Source: Methylobacter luteus IMV-B-3098 (GTDB lineage: Bacteria; Pseudomonadota; Gammaproteobacteria; Methylococcales; Methylomonadaceae). From it: a stretch of DNA of 64,000 nt. Positions 1 to 8,825 of this stretch are shown here, one piece after another (the first letter of the stretch is position 1; each line of letters starts with the position of its first letter). Made by a program: the position numbers and the translations under genes. The stretch is taken from assembly GCF_000427625.1 (NCBI RefSeq), contig NZ_KE386569.1, positions 3,880,313 to 3,944,312 on the forward strand, given 5' to 3'. The notes beneath the pieces were generated by a model. It had not been told where the DNA came from. It did no database searches and worked only from the letters and a program-made list of their open reading frames with translations.

Positions 1-415
1 TTCTGAGCGATTGCTCCAGTGTTTCGCCTTTGACGTAGCGCATGACGTAATAAGGCCTGCCGTCGCTGCGTCGGCCCAGTTCATAGACCGGCACGATGCC
101 CGGATGCTCGAGTTTGCCCGTGATCTTGGCTTCGTGTACGAACGAATTGGTTACCTCGCCATGGATTGCGCTGTCGGAGGCGAATTCATCCAGCAGCTCC
201 TTCACTGCCACTCGTCTGCCGATCGTTTCGTCATAAGCCAGATGCACGCGTCCGACGCCGCCCTGATCGATCAGATCCAGGATCGTCAGATGACCGGGAA
301 ATCCGGCGTTGTTCTGCCGCGCTTTTTTTGCGGCGATAGCCGGATTTTCCGGACGTAGTCTCGTCACGTCATCGTCGGGGCGTAAAGTCTCCGAAACGGG
401 CGTATGGGCGTCCAT
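1..415 (-). CDS. Serine/threonine protein kinase, N-terminal part (runs off the left edge)
   Basis: Reading the minus strand from the ATG at 415 gives about 138 residues of a Hanks-type protein kinase; the rest lies outside the window. After a roughly 40-residue polar leader comes the glycine-rich ATP loop (QGGVGRVH, near residues 51-58), then the VAVKEL motif with the ATP-binding lysine near residue 72, and the alpha-C/beta-4 stretch HEAKITGKLEHPGIVPVYELG. Catalytic HRD and DFG motifs are not in view. The gene lies 51 bp downstream of the TssB-TssC fusion in the same direction, so the two are probably one transcript. Kinases of this type control assembly of some T6SSs by phosphorylation; that role is inferred from position only. 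Confidence 0.9.
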   Translation of the reverse strand, partial: MDAHTPVSETLRPDDDVTRLRPENPAIAAKKARQNNAGFPGHLTILDLIDQGGVGRVHLAYDETIGRRVAVKELLDEFASDSAIHGEVTNSFVHEAKITGKLEHPGIVPVYELGRRSDGRPYYVMRYVKGETLEQSLR

Positions 416-466
416 GGTATCTGTCCTGGTTATGATTTAAGGATGGGATTGTCCGGGGCAGAGCGC

Positions 467-1921
467 CTAGCGCCAGCTTCCTTCAAGCCCGGCCAGAGGC
501 GCGGCCACCGATTGAAACCGCAACAGGCGGGCGCAATTGCGGTTGCGGTAACTCAACAGCGGCATGATGCCACGCTCGAGCACCGCTTCCGCCGTCGATT
601 CGGGCAGATACCATTCCGCGCAGGCCTGCATGTGGATTTCGCCGTCCCGCTTATAACTGTAGGCGGGCAGGTCATCGACAATCAAGCGCTGGCCGGGCGA
701 CATCGACCAGCCGGCGTCCTGAAAGCTTTCCGCCAACAGTCTTGCGCAGGCGAAAGCGGGGTTTCCCCACAGAAAGGCCGCATGCTCGTCCGGCTCCGCC
801 AGCTCTTCAAATTCAAAACCGTCGATCGGATCGGTTTTTTTGCCGTAAGGCAGGCGCAACAGGATTCGCGGCAGCGTCAGGCCCAGCCATTTTGCATAAG
901 AACTTTCGCGTAGCGCCTGCCATGCAGGCATATCATGCCATGCGGAGGCAGGGGAGGATTGGGGCGGCGAACCGCACCCCAAAAGACTGTTGTCAGCGGC
1001 GGCCAGAAAAGGCGCACCGGTGCGGGCGGCGATAGCGCCCATGGCCGCCAGCGTCTGCATGTCCCGCGGGGCGGCCGCGAAAGCATAATCGCCCACCAAT
1101 ACCGACCACGACGGGCCGATGCCTTGTCCGGTCAGTAATTGGTAAACGGCCGATGTTTCCAGCTTCTCGCCGGCGCTCATAAGATCCTGCGCCAATTCAG
1201 TCTGCGACATGTCGAGCAGATACAGTTGCAGCGATTCGCCCGTTTCAAGGCGCGAAACCAGCTCATAAGCGGACCGCCACAGCGCTTCCAGAGCCTGGAA
1301 GTCTGGATGATGCAGCAAGGAGCGCATCAGTGCGCCAGTGGCCCGATCGACTTCGGCAATCAGTTCGGGCTGGCGCGGGTCGGTTTTCTCAACGATATGG
1401 GGCGCGATCATGTCCTTGAACAGCCGCTCCAATGTGGTCTGCTGCCGCGTTTCCTGCGCAGGCGCTTTTCCGAGCAGCCGCTCAAACAATGCCTTTTGCT
1501 CATCAGCCTCTGCCGCCTCGACAGATCGCCCGGCGTCATCGGCTGCGTTGACTGCCTGCATGATTTGCGCCGACGCCTGCTCAAAAGTCGCGGAATTTCG
1601 CAGTTCTTGTCGCAATTGGCGCAGGCGTTGAAAATCAGCCAGTTCCTTATAAAATCGATCGGGGTGAAAATCGTCGAGGCAGCGGAAACCGATTTCGGCT
1701 TCCATGTCCCGTAAATTCAGCCGGGGACTCAGCCGGGACATGACGTCATCAAAATTATCGATATCAACGGCGATTATTTTTCGGTTTTTCAGTGCGTCAT
1801 CCGGATGACGGTGACCACTGAAACCGCCCATCATCAGTATGCGCATGGGCGAATCCCCGGACGCAGCCATCTTGCCTGGGGCAGTACTGAAACGGAAACC
1901 GGACTTTAGCTGTTCGGGCAT
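467..1921 (-). CDS. T6SS sheath protein, TssB-TssC (VipA-VipB) fusion
   Basis: The 484-residue protein joins two T6SS sheath families. Residues about 8-105 match TssB/VipA (MRILMMGGFSGH, then VDIDNFDDVMSRLSPRL and a FHPD segment). Residues about 165-484 match TssC/VipB (LERLFKDMIAPHI, HPDFQALEALWR, LPRILLRLPYG, FLWGNPAF). TssB is usually about 165 aa and TssC about 490 aa, so both halves are shortened. In the cell TssB and TssC co-assemble into the contractile sheath that drives the VgrG/PAAR spike. A single-chain fusion may be an accessory or regulatory sheath paralogue rather than the main sheath. It is divergent from vgrG (168 bp between starts) and precedes the kinase. A sequencing fusion is unlikely because the frame is open throughout. 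Confidence 0.85.
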   Translation of the reverse strand: MPEQLKSGFRFSTAPGKMAASGDSPMRILMMGGFSGHRHPDDALKNRKIIAVDIDNFDDVMSRLSPRLNLRDMEAEIGFRCLDDFHPDRFYKELADFQRLRQLRQELRNSATFEQASAQIMQAVNAADDAGRSVEAAEADEQKALFERLLGKAPAQETRQQTTLERLFKDMIAPHIVEKTDPRQPELIAEVDRATGALMRSLLHHPDFQALEALWRSAYELVSRLETGESLQLYLLDMSQTELAQDLMSAGEKLETSAVYQLLTGQGIGPSWSVLVGDYAFAAAPRDMQTLAAMGAIAARTGAPFLAAADNSLLGCGSPPQSSPASAWHDMPAWQALRESSYAKWLGLTLPRILLRLPYGKKTDPIDGFEFEELAEPDEHAAFLWGNPAFACARLLAESFQDAGWSMSPGQRLIVDDLPAYSYKRDGEIHMQACAEWYLPESTAEAVLERGIMPLLSYRNRNCARLLRFQSVAAPLAGLEGSWR

Positions 1922-2089
1922 GATGGGCTCCTTAAAGCGATGGGAAATTAGCGGACTTGCTTAAGATAGTTCGATGTTCGCGTCTGTGCAAGTTTCCGGT
2001 CGAGCTTGTGTTCAGGAATCGTTTTGTATAGTCGGATGCAATTTGATAGTATCGACAGCATTTATGTTTACACGGGAATACGCTGGACT

Positions 2090-4084
2090 ATGGCCACACA
2101 AGATACACGATTTGGTTCCGTTACTTCACCGTTAGGCCGCAATGTATTGCTTTTCAGCCGCATGAAAGGCTACGAGGAAATGGGCAGGCTTTTCGAATAT
2201 GAAATAGATCTTCTCAGTGAAGAAAAACAGATAGATGCCACAAAAATTCTCGGCCAGGCCATGACGCTTGCCGTGGAGTTACCGGCCGGAGGCATTCGTT
2301 ATTACAGTGGTTTCGTGACGCAGTTCCGGCATCATGGCACGCAGGGCGAGTTTTATCTTTACCGCGCAGTGCTCCGCCCGTGGCTCTGGTTTCTGACGCG
2401 CACCGCCAATTGCCGGATTTTTCAGGATATGTCTGTTCCGGACATTATCAAAAAGGTGTTTGACCTGAACCACTTCAGTGACCTTAAAGTTGAATTGAAC
2501 GGCAGTTACAAGCCCCGCGGGTACTGCGTGCAATACCGGGAGAGCGATTTCAATTTCGTCAGTCGCCTCATGGAAGACGAGGGCATTCATTATTTTTTCA
2601 AGCACGAGCAGGACAAGCATACCTTGATAATCGCCGATGCGATCAGCGCTTACCAGACCATTGCCGATTACGCGGAGATTCCCTATTTCCCGCCCGAAAA
2701 TACCGGCCGACGGTCACGGGACCATATTTTCGAGTGGCATAACCACCACGAAGTGCAACCAGGCAGTTATGTGCTGAATGATTTTGATTTCGAGAAACCG
2801 AAATCCAATCTCCTGGCCAAATTTACCGGCAACAATTCGCACGCCCATGCCAGCGGCGAATTTTACGATTATCCGGGCGGCTACACGGAATCCGCCGCCG
2901 GCGAGAACTATGCCAATGTCCGGCTGGATGAGCTTCAGACCAATTACCGGATCATTCACGGCAAGGGCAATGCCCGGGGACTGGCGGCCGGCATGCTCTT
3001 TACCCTGAAAGATCACTACAGCGCACAGGAGAACGCCAAGCATGTAGTGGTGTCGACCGATTTCCTGATCGAGTCCAACCAATACCGTAGTGACGGTGCG
3101 CCGGCGGAACTGCTGTATGATTGCGGCTTTACGGCCATCCGATCGGAACAACAGTTTCGGCCGCGGCGGATCACGCCCGTGCCGTTCGTGCAGGGGCCGC
3201 AGACGGCCATTGTGGTCGGCAAGGCCGGCGAGGAAATCTGGACCGATAAATACGGCCGCGTGAAGGTGCAGTTCCACTGGGACCGGGAAGGCGGGAACGA
3301 TGAAAACAGCTCCTGCTGGGTTCGGGTATCGTTCCCGACCGCCGGCAAGAACTGGGGCTGGATCTCGCTGCCGCGCATAGGCCAGGAAGTGATCGTCAGT
3401 TTCCTTGAAGGCAACCCCGACAAGCCCATCATAACCGGCAGAGTCTACAATGCCGATCAGATGCCGCCTTACGAGTTGCCGGCCAACCAGACCCAGAGCG
3501 GCATCAAGACGCGCAGCAGCAAGGAAGGCACCGCCGAGAACTTCAACGAAATCCGGTTCGAGGACAAAAAGGATGCCGAAGAAGTTTACGTGCATGCGGA
3601 AAAGAATTTCAACTGCGTCATCGAAAACAACGAAACGCGCAAAATCGGCCTGAGCAAGAAGGATAAAGGCGATCAGATTATCGAAATCCAGAATGACAGA
3701 ACCGTGACCCTGAATGAAGGCAACGATACGCTGACTGTTAAGCTGGGAAAGCGCGAAACCAATGTCGATACCGGTGATAACCTGCTGAACGTTAAACAGG
3801 GCAATCGCGTAACGACGATCGATCAGGGCAATGATACGAAAAGCGTCAAAATGGGCGACCATTCGGTCAAGGTCGATGTGGGCAAGAGCACGATTGAAGC
3901 GATGACATCGATCGAACTGAAAGTCGGCGGCAACAGCATCAAGATTGATCAATCCGGCATTACGATCAAAGGCATCATGGTGACGGTTCAGGGCGATGCG
4001 AAACTGGACGCCAAAAGCCCCATGACCACGGTCAACGGCGACGGCATGCTGACGCTGAAAGGCGGCATCACCATGATCAATTAG
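2090..4084 (+). CDS. vgrG: VgrG / TssI spike protein
   Basis: This is the trimeric T6SS spike tip, homologous to phage gp27-gp5. I start it at the ATG at 2090 (MATQDTRFGSVTSPLG, 664 aa), because the extra upstream residues do not look like VgrG. The N-terminal gp27-like region has the usual LFEYEIDLLSE and YCVQYRESDFNFVSRLMEDEGI motifs. The gp5 OB-fold follows (VVGKAGEEIWTDKYGRVKVQ, FHWDREG, WGWISLPRIGQEVIVSF, GNPDKPIITGRVYN). Residues about 520-640 are short valine/glycine repeats of the beta-helix needle. There is no extra C-terminal effector domain. DUF6931-like and PAAR genes follow, so this is a typical vgrG island. Confidence 0.96.
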   Translation: MATQDTRFGSVTSPLGRNVLLFSRMKGYEEMGRLFEYEIDLLSEEKQIDATKILGQAMTLAVELPAGGIRYYSGFVTQFRHHGTQGEFYLYRAVLRPWLWFLTRTANCRIFQDMSVPDIIKKVFDLNHFSDLKVELNGSYKPRGYCVQYRESDFNFVSRLMEDEGIHYFFKHEQDKHTLIIADAISAYQTIADYAEIPYFPPENTGRRSRDHIFEWHNHHEVQPGSYVLNDFDFEKPKSNLLAKFTGNNSHAHASGEFYDYPGGYTESAAGENYANVRLDELQTNYRIIHGKGNARGLAAGMLFTLKDHYSAQENAKHVVVSTDFLIESNQYRSDGAPAELLYDCGFTAIRSEQQFRPRRITPVPFVQGPQTAIVVGKAGEEIWTDKYGRVKVQFHWDREGGNDENSSCWVRVSFPTAGKNWGWISLPRIGQEVIVSFLEGNPDKPIITGRVYNADQMPPYELPANQTQSGIKTRSSKEGTAENFNEIRFEDKKDAEEVYVHAEKNFNCVIENNETRKIGLSKKDKGDQIIEIQNDRTVTLNEGNDTLTVKLGKRETNVDTGDNLLNVKQGNRVTTIDQGNDTKSVKMGDHSVKVDVGKSTIEAMTSIELKVGGNSIKIDQSGITIKGIMVTVQGDAKLDAKSPMTTVNGDGMLTLKGGITMIN

Positions 4085-4097
4085 TGTGGGTTCAAAC

Positions 4098-4682
4098 ATG
4101 ATAGAGATGAATTTCGCCAAAATAAAACAGTCGACAGCCTCCGCCATTTGTAATCTGGTCGAGCTCGATGAGCAAGCAATGCAATTGTTGCAGGATGATG
4201 CAGCGCCTGCGCAATATCTTCAGCAATTGATTGAAAAAGAGTTTTATCCTGATGCCGTGCGTTTTCTGGCCGTTGCCTTACCCAAACGGGAAGCTATATG
4301 GTGGGCTTGTTTATGTGTCCGCCATACCTTGGGCGAATCGCCTTCTCTGGCGGACGTTAAGGCCGTTGAAATGGCTGAAGCCTGGGTTTACAGGCCGACA
4401 GAAGAAAATCGGCAGCCAACCCTGCTGGCAGCCGAGGCCACTCAATTTAAAACCCCTGCCGGTTGGGCGGCCGTAGCTGTATTTTGGAGCGGTGGCAGTA
4501 TTTCCCCTGCGAAGGGCGTCATCGTTCCGCCCGCCGATGAGTTAACCGGCAAGGCCGTCATCGGCGCTGTCATGCTAGCGGCGGCGCGAAGTGGAGTGGA
4601 CAAAATCAAAGCCAATTACCAGCTTTTTTTGAAACAAGGCATCCACATAGCCAACGGTGGTGATGGTAGAGCAGTGCAATGA
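4098..4682 (+). CDS. VgrG-island protein (DUF6931-like)
   Basis: This is a soluble protein of about 194 residues with no signal peptide or membrane segment. It starts 13 bp after vgrG stops; an in-frame GTG at 4086 would add four residues. It is rich in alpha-helical and alanine content (FLAVALPKREAIWWACLCVRH and AEAWVYRPTEENRQP are its most distinctive stretches). I recall similar proteins, annotated DUF6931, between vgrG and PAAR genes; this naming is from memory. Its place suggests an adaptor or chaperone that helps load cargo on VgrG, but no motif proves this. It is not homologous by eye to DUF4123 or DUF1795 chaperones. Confidence 0.7.
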   Translation: MIEMNFAKIKQSTASAICNLVELDEQAMQLLQDDAAPAQYLQQLIEKEFYPDAVRFLAVALPKREAIWWACLCVRHTLGESPSLADVKAVEMAEAWVYRPTEENRQPTLLAAEATQFKTPAGWAAVAVFWSGGSISPAKGVIVPPADELTGKAVIGAVMLAAARSGVDKIKANYQLFLKQGIHIANGGDGRAVQ

Positions 4683-4715
4683 TTTCTGCAAAGATAAACA
4701 AACCGAGGTAAGTCA

Positions 4716-5009
4716 ATGGGGCAACCAGCCGCTAGAATCGCTGATTTGCATGTCTGCCCAATGGTTAATCCCGGGCCAGTGCCTCATGTGGGAGGCCCTG
4801 TCACCATGGGACAGCCGACAGTATTGATTGGGAATATGCCTGCAGCCAGGGTTGGCGACATGGCTGTCTGCGTGGGTCCTCCCGATACCATTGTAAAGGG
4901 CTCGGCTACTGTCATGATCGGCAATATGCCGGCGGCCAGGCTGGGGGATTCGACTGCACATGGAGGGGTTATTGTTGCCGGTTATCCAACTGTGTTGATT
5001 GGCGGATGA
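4716..5009 (+). CDS. PAAR-domain spike-tip protein
   Basis: A 97-residue stand-alone PAAR protein. PAAR proteins cap the VgrG needle as a zinc-stabilised cone and carry or recruit effectors. The proline-alanine-alanine-arginine signature appears twice in exact form (NMPAARVGD and NMPAARLGD), with PAARIAD at the N-terminus and conserved His/Cys residues (LHVCP, TAHGG). A good ribosome site (gaggt) lies 6 bp before the ATG. It has no effector extension, so its cargo should come from a neighbour: the relic hydrolase and Rhs fragment lie directly downstream. Confidence 0.95.
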   Translation: MGQPAARIADLHVCPMVNPGPVPHVGGPVTMGQPTVLIGNMPAARVGDMAVCVGPPDTIVKGSATVMIGNMPAARLGDSTAHGGVIVAGYPTVLIGG

Positions 5010-5146
5010 AAAAGCGCTCACCAGACTTCGGCTAGCGGATTATCTATGAAAGCCTGACCTGAAAATCAGCGGAATCTGGCAAGAGCGAGCACGGCAAATA
5101 GCAGGATCGGTGATTTAACTATATGGAAATGCACCCTTATGTATGA

Positions 5147-5471
5147 GTGTTTGCTCTGCTGCTGAGCTCATGTGCGACGCCTTCCGAGCGTTTTGCCTAT
5201 ACGGCAAGCGCTATGGTTTTGAAGAACTAACGATCAGAAGCGATAGATTCGCGCATCAAATCTATCGTCGTGCCGTTATCAGCAAAAACACAACGAATAA
5301 AACATAGCACGTTTATCTGGACGGTGATGGCATCCCTTGGCAACAGAAGCGATGGATCGCGGATGACCCAACTTCGCGCAATCCAATAATACTGAAGCTG
5401 ATAGCGCAGGATAGCGCGCCTTCCATTCTGCTGGGCCGGCCCTGCTATCACGGTTTCAGTCATACTGAGCC
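5147..5471 (+). pseudogene. Decayed lipoprotein alpha/beta hydrolase fragment
   Basis: Conceptual translation gives a lipoprotein signal (LLLSSCATPSERFAY from 5150) that runs into a stop after a frameshift near 5212. The next frame continues with GFEELTIRSDRFAHQIYRR, an in-frame TAG at 5305-5307, then HVYLDGDGIPWQQKRW and SILLGRPCYHGF. The VYLDGDG...GRPCYxG pattern is what I know from small secreted alpha/beta hydrolases. The serine-nucleophile half is missing because the sequence joins the Rhs fragment at about 5470. Its position after PAAR suggests a former lipase-type T6SS effector or a passenger gene. At least one frameshift, one nonsense codon and a truncation mean it is dead. Confidence 0.7.
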
Positions 5472-7289
5472 TTGCGATATACCTACGATGCGAACAACTG
5501 GCTGCCCTACACGCTGAGCTACAGCTACCAATACAGCCCGGCCGGCAAAAAGACCCGGCTGGTCTGGGCCGACGGCACGGAAATCGACTACGGTTACAGC
5601 GCTCATGGCGAGCTGGAAAGCGTAGCCATTCCCGGCGAGGGCATCCTCAGCGTCAGTCAGTTCAACTGGATGGCGCCGGCCTCGGTCATCCTGCCCGGCG
5701 GCTCGGTGCAGAACAAGACCTACGATGGCCTGCTGAACCTGGAAGGCCTCAAGGTCAAAAACCCCGGCCAGCAGACGCTGCTGGACCTGGCCAACCGTTA
5801 TGGCCAGCGCCAGGAGCTGATCTCGCGCACGCGCAGCGATACGGCAGCCGGCGTTACCGGCACGGTGTCGGGCAGCTTCAGCTACGACGACGAACTGCGG
5901 CTCACGCAGTCCAGCACCGATGCCGGCAATGGGCAAGACACCGAAACCTTCACGCTGAACGCGGTCGGCAATCGTACCGAGCATAGCCGCGTGCTGGGCG
6001 ACTGGAACTATGACGCCAACAACCGCCTGACCGACAAAGGCCTGCTGCTGGATGCGGTCAGTTATGACTATGACGATTCCGGCAACCTGATCCGCAAGAG
6101 CGAAATCGGTCAAGTGCGGCAGTACGGCTACGACACCCAGAACCGCCTGATCGAGGTCAAGGACGGCAGCGGCAACTTGATTGCCCGCTACGGCTACGAC
6201 CTGTTTGACCGCCGGATCTGGAAGGAGCAGTATCGGGACCGGAGCGGCAATACATTGGCTCAGGCTAGGCGCAGTTATTATCTGTATGCCGATGAAGGGC
6301 TGATCGCGGAAAGCCGGCAGGATATCACGCTCGACGCCAACGAGTCGGTGTCTGCAAACGCCGAGCCCGCCATCGCCAGCCAATACGCCCCGCGTCCCGA
6401 TGCCGAATTCACTACCGGCCTGCTGTTCGTGAAAACGAAAAACAGCAATGGCGATGATACCGTGGCCTATTACCATCATGATCATCTGGAGACGCCGATA
6501 CAGGCGACGGACAAGAATGGCAATGTGGTCTGGTCGGCGCAGTACAATGTCTTTGGGCGGGCGACGATCACGACGCCGGCGGCGACTCTAGACAGGCCGA
6601 CGATCAGTTCGGATTTGAGGCTGCCGGGGCAGGTCGAGGACGCGGAGACGGGGCTGCATTATAACTGGCATCGGTATTATGAGCCGGGGCTGGGGCGGTA
6701 TGTGACGGCGGATCCGATTGGGCTTTTGGATGGTGTCAACAGGTATGCCTATGTCAGAGGGAATCCAGCTAATTGGAGTGATCCATCAGGATTGTTTGAA
6801 GTGAAAGGTGGTGGACCTAATCCATCAAATTATTCTTCATTTGAAGAATATTACAATGCGAGAAAGGAATATGTGCAATCTCCCGCTGGGCAACGTGAAA
6901 AATTGCTAAATGATCTTGGTAAATCATTGCAAGATAAGATAAACAAATGCAATAGGAATAAAGAGTATTTGCAGAAAATATTTGATAATTGGGTTGTTTA
7001 TGTCGATCCACATATTGATGATCCACTTAAGAGAGGGAAGAATGCAGCCGATACTTTATATAGCTCTCAAACAACACAATTTAATTTTTGGTTTTTCAAC
7101 TCAACGGACGGAAGAACACATACTTTTTATCATGAATTTCGTCATCTAATGGAAGCAAATAATTCTTTTTATAAGCAAGATCCAAATTACGTACGAGACA
7201 GATTATCTGGGAATGCAACTACACACCCTGGCGAAATAGATGCTGACAATTGGGCATCTAATTTTATTAATGGAGACTGTGGATGTTAG
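5472..7289 (+). CDS. Rhs/YD-repeat protein, 5'-truncated, with zincin-like C-terminal toxin
   Basis: The 605 residues contain YD repeats (about 1-330), then the Rhs core hyperconserved segment (DAETGLHYNWHRYYEPGLGRY and DPIGL, about 390-420), after which the sequence changes to an AT-rich variable tip. The tip carries HEFRH (residues 554-558) and a downstream GEIDADNW with Glu588. This is a HExxH...E arrangement typical of zinc metallopeptidases. The reading frame begins with TTG next to a TGA and without a ribosome site, right at the junction with the hydrolase relic. The N-terminal Rhs part is therefore lost and the gene may be silent. The overlapping downstream gene is the likely immunity gene. 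Confidence 0.85.
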   Translation: MRYTYDANNWLPYTLSYSYQYSPAGKKTRLVWADGTEIDYGYSAHGELESVAIPGEGILSVSQFNWMAPASVILPGGSVQNKTYDGLLNLEGLKVKNPGQQTLLDLANRYGQRQELISRTRSDTAAGVTGTVSGSFSYDDELRLTQSSTDAGNGQDTETFTLNAVGNRTEHSRVLGDWNYDANNRLTDKGLLLDAVSYDYDDSGNLIRKSEIGQVRQYGYDTQNRLIEVKDGSGNLIARYGYDLFDRRIWKEQYRDRSGNTLAQARRSYYLYADEGLIAESRQDITLDANESVSANAEPAIASQYAPRPDAEFTTGLLFVKTKNSNGDDTVAYYHHDHLETPIQATDKNGNVVWSAQYNVFGRATITTPAATLDRPTISSDLRLPGQVEDAETGLHYNWHRYYEPGLGRYVTADPIGLLDGVNRYAYVRGNPANWSDPSGLFEVKGGGPNPSNYSSFEEYYNARKEYVQSPAGQREKLLNDLGKSLQDKINKCNRNKEYLQKIFDNWVVYVDPHIDDPLKRGKNAADTLYSSQTTQFNFWFFNSTDGRTHTFYHEFRHLMEANNSFYKQDPNYVRDRLSGNATTHPGEIDADNWASNFINGDCGC

Positions 7290-7792
7290 CTAAGAAAAAG
7301 ATTTTATTTTTAGTTAAATTTCTTTTAGTTCAGGGATTACTTTCAAATGCTTATGCTCAGCAATGGTTTTATGTAGATCCGATAAAACCATCAGACTCTT
7401 TTAGCATACAAATTAATCCTAATACTTTTGGGATTAACGATGTCCTTATTGAAGCGGTAATTTGTGATAGAAAAAGCAAATATATTTGTATTGAAGCACC
7501 TGGATTTTCTTTCCATGTCCCCAAAAACCTTTCGAGTTCATTAAATAGCTGGCGTATAAATGAAATTGAATATATATCTCATCTAAACAAACGGTTACAG
7601 ATTTTTGGTTTAAAAGATCAAATATTCTTGATCGATAAGAAAGAAGGAAATAATACTATTAGATTCTTATTCTCAAAAAAACGAGGATTAATTGGTATTG
7701 GTGGATTTTCTGCAAAAAGTTCAAGTATTTTTTTATTAGATATTTATTGTGGCTTTGGTGCTTCTGGACAATGTATTGATACTTTAAAGTAA
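7283..7792 (+). CDS. Secreted protein, candidate immunity to the zincin Rhs tip
   Basis: This 169-residue product begins with a clear Sec signal peptide (KKKILFLVKFLLVQGLLSNAYA, cleavage after AYA near residue 25). The remainder is beta-rich with three cysteine-containing stretches. The start codon lies inside the last codons of the Rhs gene (7-bp overlap), the usual toxin-immunity layout. A periplasmic location implies that the toxin tip would act in the periplasm or envelope. Both the tip and this gene are distinctly AT-rich compared with the Rhs core, as expected for exchanged cassettes. No known immunity family was recognised. Confidence 0.65.
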   Translation: MLAKKKILFLVKFLLVQGLLSNAYAQQWFYVDPIKPSDSFSIQINPNTFGINDVLIEAVICDRKSKYICIEAPGFSFHVPKNLSSSLNSWRINEIEYISHLNKRLQIFGLKDQIFLIDKKEGNNTIRFLFSKKRGLIGIGGFSAKSSSIFLLDIYCGFGASGQCIDTLK

Positions 7793-7818
7793 TGGCCGTA
7801 CGGTGGATCAATCTTATG

Positions 7819-7929
7819 GTGGATTTGCCTTGGCAATCCACCGACAAACGGAGCCTTGAAACCGTCATGTTCCGCAATATTACTGGCCTGCTTGAAATGG
7901 CGGTTTGCTGCGCGAAACCGCCCTACGCT
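7819..7929 (+). repeat. REP pair (BIME-like), copy 1
   Basis: The unit contains two imperfect palindromes: ggtggatt...aatccacc at its left end and ggcggttt...aaaccgcc at its right end. They are joined by a spacer (acggagccttgaaaccgtc) that is almost identical in copy 2. It lies immediately upstream of the RAYT gene. Confidence 0.85.
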
Positions 7930-7961
7930 TTTCCATATTGATTTGATGACAGGGAGGTTTT

Positions 7962-8489
7962 ATGCCGAATTATCGGAGGGTTTTTGTGCCGGGCGGTTGT
8001 TATTTCTTTACGGTCAATTTGCTGGAACGCAAACGGACTCTGTTGACCGACCATATCGATCTGTTACGCGATTCCGTCCGCACGGTGCGCCGGTTGCATC
8101 CCTTTTATATTGATGCCTGGGTGGTTTTGCCGGATCACATGCACTGCGTCTTGACTCTGCCGCCTGATACCGATGATTACCCGCTTCGTTGGCGCTTGAT
8201 AAAACTGCTGTTTTCCAAAGGTCTGCCAGCGACCGAACGCTTATCGGCAGTCCGTAAACGACGCAGCGAGCGGGGCATTTGGCAGAGACGCTATTGGGAG
8301 CATATGATCCGTGACGAACGGGATTATGCCCGCCATATCGATTACATCCATGTTAATCCGTTAAAACACGGTTATGTGAAACAGGTTGCCGATTGGCCGT
8401 ATTCGACATTCCACCGTTATGTTGCGGATGGGCTATTATTTACAGATTGGTGCGGCATCCCTGATGATTTGCCGACAGCGGCGGAATGA
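7962..8489 (+). CDS. REP-associated tyrosine transposase (RAYT)
   Basis: The 175-residue protein belongs to the IS200-like Y1/HUH family of REP-associated transposases. The HUH metal-binding motif is visible (DHMHCVLTLP). The catalytic tyrosine region is DYARHIDYIHVNPLKHGYV, followed by the family's WPYSTFHRYV motif. It starts YRRVFVPGGCYFFTVNL, the normal beginning. The gene is complete and is flanked on both sides by the same REP pair, which is the expected substrate of the enzyme. A start at 7962 is supported by gggaggtttt upstream. Confidence 0.95.
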   Translation: MPNYRRVFVPGGCYFFTVNLLERKRTLLTDHIDLLRDSVRTVRRLHPFYIDAWVVLPDHMHCVLTLPPDTDDYPLRWRLIKLLFSKGLPATERLSAVRKRRSERGIWQRRYWEHMIRDERDYARHIDYIHVNPLKHGYVKQVADWPYSTFHRYVADGLLFTDWCGIPDDLPTAAE

Positions 8490-8516
8490 TATGACCGTAA
8501 GAGAGATGAATCGTAA

Positions 8517-8627
8517 GGTGGATTTGCCTTGGCAATCCACCACAAACGGAGCCTTGAAACCGTCATGTTCCACGATATTACTGGCCTGTTCGAAATGGCG
8601 GTTTGCTGCGCGAAACCGCCCTACGCT
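8517..8627 (+). repeat. REP pair (BIME-like), copy 2
   Basis: A direct copy of the 7819-7929 unit, with the same two palindromes and only a few base differences. Together the two copies bracket the RAYT gene in the same orientation. Confidence 0.85.
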
Positions 8628-8825
8628 ACTATGGGGGATGGTAAGGATTCCTTCGTAAATGAGTAACATCTTAATCAGGTATGCTTCAATTTAATAGACT
8701 GAATGTAGACCGATCTTTGCACTTTGTAAAGGTAGGGAACGGCCATGGCCTGACAGCCAGCCAATTGACTCGACCGTCTCATTCCGCAAATAAACCTGCC
8801 GCTTGGGAAGGCTCGAAATGAAATC

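Noticed and set aside
2714-4147. 477-aa open frame on the minus strand
   Set aside because: Antisense shadow of vgrG; no family resemblance, and the coding signal of vgrG is strong.
5460-6485. 341-aa open frame on the minus strand
   Set aside because: Antisense to the Rhs YD repeats, with the same low-complexity shadow composition as other Rhs antisense frames.
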